Of a stretch of 64,000 bases of DNA, positions 54,441 to 64,000 are shown one piece after another. The DNA comes from Anodontia alba (Eukaryota > Mollusca > Bivalvia > Lucinida > Lucinidae). Under the pieces are notes generated by a model, which was given only the letters and a program-made list of their open reading frames with translations, was not told where the DNA came from and did no database searches. The stretch spans positions 85,099,035 to 85,163,034 of the forward strand of contig OZ024821.1 of the NCBI GenBank assembly GCA_964016985.1, read 5' to 3'. The translations under genes were made by a program, and so were the position numbers. Every line of letters starts with the position of its first letter. Within the stretch, counting starts at the first letter, position 1.

Positions 54441-55690
54441 CAGTCCAGTTATTACACGCTGGTCGGGATGCACAAATCCAGACCGCGATATAGGCGAGGC
54501 GCATAGTAAGTTCGGAGCCGACTGATCAGACTTTATAAATGTTAACATTTGTATGGGACATACGTATATAAGTTTGGAGGGATTTATGAATGAAAACAAT
54601 GACATTTCATGTTATTTATATAAATAAACGAATGAGTACTAACGTTGTATGTTTTGTCTTTTTTACACCCGCTGATGTACTTTTTCTGCAATATATACGC
54701 TAAATACTTTATTTACGTTTCCATTTTGTGGCTCGATCCGCCATATTTGCCAGTGTTGAGATACAGATGGTGTTGAAGTGCGGTGTAAGTCACATAAAAA
54801 GTTCGGTATCAATACCGGTCCCGGCGAGCATAGCGAATTATTTTAGTGCAATAAAAGAAATCTTATTAATAAAACAGCAGAAATCATTAAGTTTTTAATC
54901 TTTCTGCTTGTATAGAATAGAACGAAAGTTCAAAGAAAAAAAAAATGACGAAACCAAAGCATTTGATTCCAACAAAGTGCCATGCTCAATGGCCTCAAGT
55001 TTTTTTTTTTAACCGTGAAGGCTTTTCGTTTTCTTCTTTGGTTTTCCATTTTAATCAGTGTTAATCTGATAGCAGAATGAACTTTTTCAAGACAACAATG
55101 AGTGCCGGACAAATTTCACAGTTACATGCTCTACTACCCGACCGCGTGCGCAGTAATCGACGTCCAGTGATCCGCGTCGCTGATTGGATGAATATCTAAT
55201 TAGGTCAGCAAGGCGGCCATATCAAACTGGAAAATTCGGTGTCTTTCAAGTATTTACAAATTAATTATGGATAACTGTGATCATTTTCCCATTCTTTAGA
55301 CGCGGGTTAAGCCATTTCTTGATAGAAACAATGTATGTTTGTATCGTTTAAAAGATAAATGAAGTTTTAATTGGCACAAGTTTGTCTTCTTAAAATAAAC
55401 ACCAAAAGGTCAATTACGGTCATTACGCACGTACACAAACAAAAATACAACTGAGACAATACATTGATTAGCTTTATTCTTTCAAAATCATTTTTTATTT
55501 GCTATTATGACATGTACAGCAGCAGTAAATAATTTCTTTTTCTGCAGATCGAAGCTCTGAAAAACAAAAAACACATTTTGTTATTTTGACCTAGAGGATG
55601 GGGAAACTGGGACCCTTCGAAAAAAATTTGGGAGGCATGACGTCCCCGCGTTATATCCGTATTCGTGCACTAACGACGCGAGTACTAACG
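54441..55690. other. Unassigned interval
   Basis: No shared repeat, and no coding frame above background. Confidence 0.4.
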
Positions 55691-56115
55691 GGACTGACCT
55701 GTAATCTCCAGTCAATAATTTAATTATTTTCTGGAAAGACTTAGTTTTTTGACATATTTCACCGGACAAAATAGTCGCGTATACTAACTTCCGGTCATTG
55801 TGTCTAATTATTAAAATTTTTCACCGGGCAAAGTATCCGTAATATTTCTGATACTTATACCCAGTCATATTATTATATTATTTCTGGTTTTTCACCAGGC
55901 AAACTTTTACAGAAAGTGTCTGATCAATTTTGCCTAATAATTAATTATCACCGGGAAAAAGTTTCGAATACTTGTGCCCGGTCAGTTTTCATATATAATC
56001 TCCTTTTTTCATCGGACTAGAGTTAAGAATACTACTATCCGATCAATTTGTCAAATTACTTGTAACTTTACCGGGCAACAGTTACAAATACTAGTGTCCG
56101 GTCATTATGTTGGGT
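55691..56115. repeat. Tandem array, unit about 75-85 bp (CACCGGGCAAA)
   Basis: About five diverged units with TTTTTCACCGGGCAAAGT, AATACTTGTGCCCGGTCA and an AT-rich spacer containing TAATTATT. Each unit is itself loosely palindromic because CCGGGCA and TGCCCGG alternate. Confidence 0.8.
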
Positions 56116-56858
56116 AACTAGTGTCAAAATAGTGATCACTAATTCCCGAACAATCTATTATTGTTCATAGAGCTCCATTCACGTTTAAGTCAATGGATAT
56201 AGGTTATTAAGTGAAATACATAGTAACTTTTCATACATAAAATTCTGTACAGTCTTTCCCGAATCAGACTAGAATCTTTAATATTCCATTGACTTATTAT
56301 AGGAGTGTAATTCCATTAATATTTTAAATTAACTTATGTTTTATCTCTTTTATCCGCTAGAAAGAGTTAAACTTCCAACTATAACAACATTTCTGAACAT
56401 GTAAATTTCATAGCCAGCTGTACCTAAAATTGATTTTTGACTCTTCCAATCTATAGTGTGGGAAAGTCTATTCAGTCTACAATGGGATAAGTTATCATAG
56501 TACTTTTCAGCAAGATGACTCCTTGCGGTACACTGTAATATGTAGTACCGTTTCAGAGGTTATTCAGTTCTCTCACTTTAAAAAAAGCAGACTCATGATT
56601 GCCAAAAGCTTTTGTACAGAACTAATTTTAAAAAGTATTGAGAATATAATGTCCTCTGACTTTTCTCAAAATTAAAACCTGGTGTTACCAGAAAGTGTTA
56701 TTACTTTCAAATATATAAAATTGAATGAACTATAAGTCAATTTTACTTATTACTATAATTACTTTGAAGAAATAGTATTTTCACTTCAAATGATTTTTCT
56801 GAAAAACTCTGCGGTTTAAGAGAAGGTAATTACGATAATTATACTTGATAAAATCCAG
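56116..56858. other. Unassigned AT-rich interval
   Basis: Nothing recognisable beyond short inverted words around CAATGGATATAGG and TTAATATTCCATTGAC. Confidence 0.4.
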
Positions 56859-57076
56859 GGCCCAGTTGTTCAAAGCTAATGATGTCGTTAGTTAATGATT
56901 CGTTAAAATTTAGATCAAGTGATACGCGTATATGCTGAAATTTTTTGCTGAAAAAATGTGAGTAGCTTTTTTTCAGCAAAAAATATCATGATATTGCATA
57001 TTGAATCTGCTAAAACAGTTAATGAAATGACCCTTAACAAGCTCGTTAAGCTAACAATGCTATGAACAACTGGGCC
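56859..57076. mobile_element. PIF/Harbinger-like MITE with CAG duplication, copy 2
   Basis: GGCCCAGTTGTTCAAAGC to ATGAACAACTGGGCC, flanked by CAG at 56856-56858 and 57077-57079. It is in the opposite orientation to the copy at 19767-20000 and has a shorter central palindrome around GTGAGTAGCTT. Confidence 0.85.
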
Positions 57077-57079
57077 CAG

Positions 57080-57597
57080 ACCTATTGATAACAACCAATC
57101 TTGTTAGTAGAACTTTTACAACTGCAATTTTACTATGCATTTCAATCTCCATTAGACTTTGGTGTGGACATGACACATGACAGCTTTCTAATGGCAGCCA
57201 ATTTCGGAAGCATTCGGAAGATCAGAAATTGTCCACAAAAACATTGAACTAGTCGCTTGCTTAACGGAAGGCGGTCATTCAACATTAAATCAAAGACGGT
57301 ACCTTATCAGTTACAAAAAAAAAATATAACCAAAGACTATAATAGGGCAGCAGGCTGTTGCATCCACTTATTCCAATCGACCTACATTTTGCTTGAGAGC
57401 CTTAACAGGACTTAGAAACATTTTTATGCACAGGCTGATCTAGGTCATTGTATCTTGCCCAAGAAGTAACTATTTTATGGTTCACGAGTCCACCGGTTAA
57501 TACCATAGTGTTCTTAGTAGTAAAAAGCGTACCTTATTGCAAACTCAAAAACTGCTGATCCAGACAAGTCTGCGGGGTCCAACAAGGGTCTGTTTTA
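57080..57597. other. Unassigned interval
   Basis: No coding frame or shared repeat was recognised. Confidence 0.4.
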
Positions 57598-58108
57598 TTA
57601 GCTCACCTGAGCATGAAGTGCTAATGGTGAGCTATTGTGGTCAGTCAATGTCCATCATCCATTGTGCGTTCTGCGGCGTCAAAAATTGCTTTAAGAGCCT
57701 TCTCCTCCTACACTCCTGGGCCAATTGACTCTATACTTGGTAGGAAGCATCGGGGTGACTTGTAGATCAAAAATAGCTAAAATCGTGCAAATCTGAATTC
57801 CAAGATGGCCGCCATCTTGAAAATCTTATTTTTTTTGCTTCTTCTCCTGAACGGAAAGGCCAATTTACTCCAAACCTGCTAGGAAGTGTCAGGGTGACTT
57901 GTAGATCAAAAATAGCTAAAATCATATCGATCGGAAATCAAAGATGGCCACCATGGCAGCCATCTTGAAGATCTATTTTTTGCTTCTTCTCCTGAACCAA
58001 AAGGCCAATTGACTCCAAACTTGCTAGGAAGCATCGGTGTAACTTGTAGATCAAAAATAGCTAAAATTATGCCAATCCGAAATCCAAGATGGCCACCATG
58101 GCAGCCAT
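57598..58108 (+). mobile_element. Long TTAGCTCACCTG repeat, 3'-truncated
   Basis: 5' TTAGCTCACCTGAGCATGAA with GTGCTAATGGTGAGCT hairpin, then about three units of about 145 bp (GGTGACTTGTAGATCAAAAA, CCAAGATGGCCGCCATC). It is the same subfamily as 61088-63900 and ends abruptly at GCAGCCATCTTATC. Confidence 0.82.
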
Positions 58109-58328
58109 CTTATCTCTGAACTTATAAATTAAGTGTTATCAGAGATGGTAAATCAGTATTTTGAATAATATTTCTAGAGAATGTCTATCGCCCGATTACA
58201 TTTTTTCTAGAATCTTTTATCTTTGTCTGAATATTCTGATTTGTCATTACAAAGTGGATATTAAATTTTTCTTGTTTTTCCATGATTATGTACTGTGGAG
58301 TAATTTTCATTGCAATCCTTTCAGGTAA

Positions 58329-58359
<31 letters not shown>

Positions 58360-59485
58360 CTATCCTGTTATTTCCTATTGCTTAATCTCAGCAGTATAGT
58401 AAGATTTTAAGCCTAATTTGAAGGCTGTTTTACAGTAAACTGTGATCAGCCTTATTCTTCTCTCTTATAGTCTGCCAACTCTATGTGATGATGTTGGTAG
58501 TCTCTTCCTTTCTTAATTTGCCCAGGACACGAAACGCTTTTGATATGTCCAATGACAAAGTATTTATCAAGGACTTAGGTTGTCTTTCCTCTCAGTAGAG
58601 TTGGGCAACCTCCGTATTATATTACTGCCTAGACTAAAAATACTTGAATACAATTAGTCTAGCAATAGTTTAAACCATAAATTATATATGTACATTTCAT
58701 TTCTAATGGATAACTGAAATTCAGTTAAGTTTACTCCGGCTGCACAATTAATTATCTCCCCTTTTTTAATTTAAATCAAAAGGGAATAATTATACAACAT
58801 TATGGTTATTTTAAGTTTATGATCTGTGTATCGGAAACGGTCCTATCACTCTAATTAAACAGACTCTAATTAGATCATAATTCTAATAGCTTAGCTATTA
58901 CAATTAGATAATCTTTACATATCTAGAAATTGTCAGAAAATCTCAAGATATGTAGATTATCTATAGGAAACTCGACCGAGAAAATGTTTCCTTATTTAAA
59001 TTGTGCCTCTAAGATAGAGATAGACAGCTTTCTGTCTAGACTTCTGCTTGACAAGTTTTGTTTCGAACATATTTTCAAACAATATTCCTGAGCTTACATT
59101 GCAAATGGAATACCGAGGTTATGTCTTAATGACTCATTATTCTTTTCGGGGCCAATAGTTGTTTCCCAAAAAGAAAGAGGGGGGTTGGGTGGGGGGTGCA
59201 ATAATTTGGTCCCTGAGGCTTGAGAACTGGCATCCTCTAGAATCTACTATTAACATACAAGGTAGTAAGACCTAACACCTTAAAGGTATATTATATTGTG
59301 AATCTAGATCATTCTTTCTATTAAGTATAGAACTAGGTGGTGTGGGATACAATTTATTTTGTGTTGGAATTAGGAGAGCACCTCCCTCCAATTCTGCAAA
59401 TTCTTGCACATTGTCTATAGGTTAATGTATTATGCAGTTAAAATGAAGTTTTTTAAATTAAAACATTTTAACTATCAATACTTAA
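58109..59485. other. Unassigned interval with poly(A) run and MITE fragment
   Basis: A run of about 28 A lies at 58329-58357. GCACATTGTCTATAGGTTAA at about 59409 is a stray end of the TTAA|CCTATAG family. No gene recognised. Confidence 0.4.
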
Positions 59486-59711
59486 CCTATAGATAATTAA
59501 AATTATCCTTCCTCATCTCCCCCGCTTCTCTCTCCTAATTGTGTCTTTTGTTTTACACATCAAAGAAACTGACACATGATCTATTAAGCGTGAAGAGTTC
59601 TGTCATACAGGTAACTGCCTAAGGGACCTTCTGGTTTAAGACTACGACTGAAAGGTCGTTTTCTCTGTGGAAGGTGTGAAAAACAGAATGGAATAGCACA
59701 TTATCTATAGG
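59486..59711. mobile_element. TTAA-flanked MITE, CCTATAGATAAT ends
   Basis: CCTATAGATAAT at the left and ATTATCTATAGG at the right are bounded by TTAA (59482-59485, 59712-59715); the inverted similarity extends outward to CAATACTTAACC. The interior carries GGTAACTGCCTAAGGGACCT, shared in inverse with 53308-53465. piggyBac-like by flank and CC...GG ends. Confidence 0.72.
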
Positions 59712-59959
59712 TTAAGTATTGATATTTAAGATATGTTTTACTTTTAAAAAACTTCATTTTCTTTCTATATGTGAATGACAGCTAGAAGCAGACATATGTT
59801 TTTTTTTTGTGTTAAAAACGGCTCTAGTTAATATTCAAATTCAGCGACCATCACATTGTCGTAGCAGCCATTTTTGCAAAGTTGCTTGGAAATGGCAAGA
59901 CAATTTTCAATGCTCTTAATTATGTGTCCCCCGCCCCACCCCCTACCAAAGGGAAGGGA

Positions 59960-61087
59960 AGGGGAGGGAACATTGTTTTTGGAACAGATCCTGTTGGCAT
60001 CGGCTTTCTTGTCCGCTCTGTAACTTGAATACCCTTTGAAATATTTTGATTATACTTGGCAGAAATGTAGACCATGACAAGATGACATGTGGCATACAAG
60101 ATTGACAACTCTGAATTTCTTATTTTTGGAGTTATTACCCTTTGCTTTATTTGAAAAAGATTTTGTGTCCACTCTGTAACTCCAATACCCTTTGGAATAT
60201 TTCGATGGTACATAGCAGAAATGTAGAACAGGACCAGGCGATGCGTTGCGTACAAGAATTACAACTCTGCCTTTTTTACTTTTGGCATTATCTCCCGATG
60301 TTATTTTTGACAATGATAATCCTTTGATTTCCTGTCTGCTCAATAAGTCAGAGACCCTTTGGAATATTTTTATCATACTTGGTAGAAATGTAGAACAAGA
60401 CCAGACGATGTGCTGCGTTTAAGAATGACAACTCTGCCTTTCTTACTTTTGGCATTATCTACTTTTGTTATGTCTGACAGTGATTATCCATTCATTTTGT
60501 GTCGGCATTGTAAGTCAAAGACTCTTTGGATTATTTATATGATACTAGGTAGAAATGTAGAAGAGGACCAGACGACATGTCGCGTACAAGAATGACAACT
60601 TTGCATTTCTTTTGGCGTTATCTCCCTTTGTTATATTTGACAGTGATAATCCGTTGTGTCAGCTCTGTAAGTCAAAGACCCTTTGGAATATTTTTATGAT
60701 ACTTGGTAGGAATGTAGAATAGAACCAAACGATGTGTGGCATACAAGTATGACAACAGCCTTTCTTACTTTTGGTGTTATCTCCCTTTGTTATGTCTGAT
60801 AGTGATTAGCCATTGATTTTGTGTCCTCTCTGTAAGTCAAAGGCCCTTTGGAGTAATTTATATGATACTTGGCAGAAATGATGAACAGAAACCAGACGAC
60901 GTGTCACATACAAGAATGACAGCTCTGCCTTTCTTACTTTTGGAGTTATCGTCTGCTCTATAATTGGAATACTTTTCAGAATATTTTGATGGTACCTGGT
61001 AGAACTTTAGAATAGGACAAGACGAGGTTTTCCTTACAAGAATGACAACTCTGCCTTCCTTACTTTTGCTTTTATCTCCCTTTGTTA
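59960..61087. repeat. Tandem array, unit about 160 bp, left block
   Basis: About seven units with CCCTTTGGAATATTTT, GATACTTGGTAGAAATGTAG, AACAGGACCAGACGATGTG, AAGAATGACAACTCTGCC and TTATCTCCCTTTGTTAT. Unit spacing measured on 'AAATGTAGA' is 157-170 bp. The array is cut at TTTGTTA by the repeat that follows and resumes at 63901. Confidence 0.9.
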
Positions 61088-63900
61088 TTAGCTCACCTGA
61101 GCACGAAGTGCTCATGGTGAGCTATTGTGGTCAGTCAATGTCCGCCGTGCGGCGTCAACAATTGCTTTAAAAGCCTACTCCTCCTACACTCCTGAGCAAT
61201 TTGACTTGATACTTGGTAGGAAGCATTAGGGTGACTTGTAGATCAAAAACAGCTAAAATCGTTCCGATCGGAAATCCAAGATGGCGGCCAAATCTATTTT
61301 TCGCTTCTTCTCCTGAACCGAAAGGCAAATTGACTCCAAACTTGCTAGGAAACATTAGGATGACTTGTAGATCAAAAATAGCTAAAATCATGCTGATCAG
61401 AAATCCAAGATGGCCGCCATGGTGGCCTTCTTGAAAATCTATTTTTTGCTTCTTCTCCTGAACCAAAAGGCCAATTGACTCTAAATTTGCTAGGAAGCAT
61501 CGGGGTGACTTGTAGATCAAAAATAGCTAAAATCGTGCCGATCGGAAATCCAAAATGGCCGCCATGGTCGCCATCTTGAAAATCTATTTTTCGCTTCTTC
61601 TCCTGAACCGAAAGGCCAATTGACTCCAAACTTGCTAAGAAGCATACGGGTGACTTGTAGATAAAAAATAGCTAAAATCGTGCCGATCGGAAATTAATCG
61701 TGAAGGCAGCCTTCTTGAAAATCTATTTTTCGCTTCTTCTCCTAAACCCAAAAGCAAATTGACTTCAAACATGGTAGGAAGCATTGGGGTGACTTATAAA
61801 TAAAAAATAGCTTAAATCATTCCGATAGGAAATCCAAGATGCCCTCCATGGCAGCCATCTTGAAACTCTATTTTTTGCTTATTTTCCTGAATGGAAAGGC
61901 CAGTTGACTCCAAACTTGGTAGGAAGCATCAGGGTGACTTGTAGATCAAAAATAGCTAAAATCGTGCCGATCGGAAATCCAAGATGGCCGCCATGGCAGC
62001 CATCTTGAAAATCTATTTTTTGCTTATTTTCCTGAACCGAAAGGCCAGTTGACGCCAAACTTGGTAGGAAGCATCAGGGTGACTTGTAGATCAAGTATAG
62101 CTAAAATCATGCCGATCGGAAATCCAAGATGGCCGCCATGGCGGCCATCGTGAAAATCTTTTTTTTGCTTCTTCTCCTAACCCCAAATGCCAATTGACTC
62201 TAAACTTGGTAGGAAGCATCGGGGTGACTTATAGATCAAAAATAGCTAAAATCGTTCCAGTTGGAAATCCAAGATGGCAGCCAGCTTGAAAATCTATTTT
62301 TTGCTTCTTCTCCTGAGCCGAAAGGCCAACTAACTCCAAACTTAGTAGGAAGCATCTGGGTGACTTGTAGATCAAAAATAGCTAAAATCATGCTGATAGG
62401 AAATCCAAGATGGCTGCCATGGTGGCCATCTTGAAAATCTTTTTTTTTCGCTTCGTCTCCTAAACCCAAAAGCCAGTTGACTTGAAACTTGGTAGGAAGC
62501 ATCTGGGTGACTTATAGATTAAAAATGGCTAGAATCGTTCCGATTGGAAATCCAGGATGGCGGCCATCTTGAAAATCTATTTTTCACTTCTCCTGAACGG
62601 AAAGGCTTATTGACTTTAAACTAGGTAGGAAGAATCACGGTGACCTGTAGATCAAAAATAGCTAAGATTGTCAAAAATAGCTAAAATCATCCCTATCAGA
62701 TATCTAAGATGGCCGCCATGACAGCCATCTTTAAAATCTATTTTTAGCTTTTCCTCCTGAATTGAAAGGCCATTTGACTCGAAACTTGGTAGGAAGTATT
62801 TGGGTGACTTGTAGATCTAAAATAGCTTAAATTTTTTGGATCGGAAATCCAAGATGGCTGTCATGGCAGCCATCTTGAAACTCTGTTTTTCGCTTATTTT
62901 CCTAAAGCAAATGGCCAGTTAATTTGAAAATTGGTAGGAAGCATCGAGGTGGTCGGGTGGTGCAAAGGTGCTGTGTATCTTACATCACCGGGGCGTCCAA
63001 CTGATATTGGCTTACAGTTGGGCACGGCTTGCTATCCTTGTAGTGGGTAAGGGTAGAGGGGGAATGTTTTTATTTCTTCTGTTTCTTCACTTTCATTCCT
63101 GTTCTTCTTTCTTCCCTGTCCCTCTCTTTCATCTCCTCTACTCTCTCTTCTGTCTCTTTTCTCCCTTTCTCTGGGAGACGACACAAAATGACCCTCAAGG
63201 GTTGACGTGTCGTTAAACCCCAACACAATCAATCGGGATGACTTATGGATATAAAAATAGCTAAAATAATTCCGATCGGAAATCCATGATTGCGGGAAAC
63301 TTGAAAATCTATTTTTCCCTTCTTCTTCTGAACTGAAAGGCCATTTGACTCGAAACTTGGTAGGAAGCATTGGGGTGACTCGTAGATAAAAAATAGGTCA
63401 AATTGTTTCGATAGGAAATCCCAAATTGCGGCTATGGTGGCCATCTTGAAAATCTGTTTTGAACTTTTTCTCCTGAACCTAAAGGGCAATTGACTCAAAG
63501 TTCATTGGCAGTATCGAGGTGACTTGTAGATCAACAGTAGCTAAAATCATTCTGATTGGAAATCCAAGATGGCTTCCATCTTGTTTATGTTTATTATGCT
63601 TCCCTGCCACTGTGCTGTTTACATGTCTAAAATCATGATTCTTCAGAAACCACTTAGGCAATTGCAACCAAATTTCTTATTGATCCTACTGTTGAAATGT
63701 GATTGAGAGTTTGTTCAAATGATCACACTCCATTAACTGTCATGCCATATATAATTTTCTTCTTCAAAATTTAGAAGTGCTTAAAAGATGATCTTTTCAT
63801 TAGTTGCGATGATAGGATTGGAAAAATGTTGTATAACATCTGCATATCTGCACTGGCTATGTCACTCAGGTGAGCGACCTGTGACCCGTGGGCCTCTTGT
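61088..63900 (+). mobile_element. Long TTAGCTCACCTG repeat, 2.8-kb full-length copy
   Basis: 5' TTAGCTCACCTGAGCACGAA with GTGCTCATGGTGAGCT hairpin; 3' TCACTCAGGTGAGCGACCTG with GGGCCTCTTGT. About 14-15 units of roughly 145 bp (AAAGGCCAATTGACTCCAAA, CTTGGTAGGAAGCATCGGGG, GATCGGAAATCCAAGATGGC) fill it. Its last 400 bp resemble the 3' part of 40591-42353. It carries a SINE2 copy and is inserted in a different tandem array. Confidence 0.9.
62952..63231 (+). mobile_element. SINE-like retroposon, family SINE2, copy 2
   Basis: GTCGGGTGGTGCAAAGGTGC start, CT-rich middle, end GGGTTGACGTGTCGTTAAAC and CCCAACACAATCA. It interrupts a 145-bp unit between AAGCATCGAGGTG and ATCGGGATGACTT; the flanks ATCGAGGTG and ATCGGGATG form an imperfect 9-bp duplication. 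Confidence 0.83.
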
Positions 63901-64000
63901 ATTTCACACTGATTATGCATTGATTTAGTGTCTGCTATGTAAGTCGAACACTCTTTGGACTATTTTGATGATGCTTGGTAGTAATGAAGAACAGGACCAG
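63901..64000. repeat. Tandem array, unit about 160 bp, right block
   Basis: GATTATGCATTGATTTAGTG to AATGAAGAACAGGACCAG continues the unit interrupted at 61087 and runs off the right edge. Confidence 0.85.

Noticed and set aside
61167..62502. Minus-strand frames with LPTKF and FDLQVT repeats
   Set aside because: They are translations of the roughly 145-bp tandem units of a long repeat, with no start, splice or domain support.

Overview
The window reads as nuclear DNA of an animal, most likely a bivalve mollusc. It is AT-rich, genes are sparse and split by GT-AG introns, and most of the length is dispersed repeats. The repeat mix (long elements starting TTAGCTCACCTGAG, a tRNA-derived SINE, many palindromic MITEs, CR1-like and L1/Tx1-like LINEs) is what I associate with bivalves. 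That placement is recognition from memory, not a database match.

Three pieces of likely host genes can be supported. (1) A minus-strand exon at 639-921 encodes the N-terminus of a PNKP-like DNA 3'-phosphatase/5'-kinase; the gene continues off the left edge. (2) A minus-strand gene at about 10742-11579 encodes a predicted single-pass membrane protein with a coiled coil and seven N-glycosylation sequons, split by a 91-nt intron. (3) Plus-strand exons at 50851-50902 and 51731-52241 encode the N-terminal part of a LETM1-domain-like mitochondrial protein, whose later exons were not found.

Layout: 1-0.5 kb end of a long repeat; 0.6-0.95 kb PNKP-like exon; 1-5.1 kb dense hairpin MITEs and a SINE; 5.1-6.2 kb a 43-bp minisatellite; 6.2-10.7 kb mostly unassigned; 10.7-11.6 kb coiled-coil gene; 12-16 kb hairpin MITEs and two arrays of a 22-bp palindromic GTGATATCAC repeat; 17.8-18.9 kb a CATATGGG-rich element; 19.4-21.1 kb a CR1-like LINE remnant with a 2A motif, interrupted by a MITE; 22-23.7 kb an inverted-repeat element carrying LINE and SINE sequence; 24.2-25 kb a tandem array; 26-31 kb long repeats; 32.4-37.06 kb a decayed L1/Tx1-like LINE with poly(A); 37-42.4 kb nested and abutting long repeats; 42.5-50.7 kb several MITEs, LINE debris and another long repeat; 50.8-52.3 kb LETM-like gene; 52.4-59.8 kb SINEs, tandem repeats and MITEs; 59.9-64 kb a roughly 160-bp tandem array split by a 2.8-kb long repeat that itself contains a second type of SINE.

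No operon, CRISPR array, rRNA gene or free-standing tRNA gene was seen. The most informative signals are nested insertions whose empty sites can be inferred: a MITE with CAG duplications whose removal restores a LINE reading frame, TTAA-flanked piggyBac-like MITEs, SINEs with clear target-site duplications, and a long repeat inserted without visible duplication into a tandem array. Two otherwise different short retroelements also share a 3' tail.
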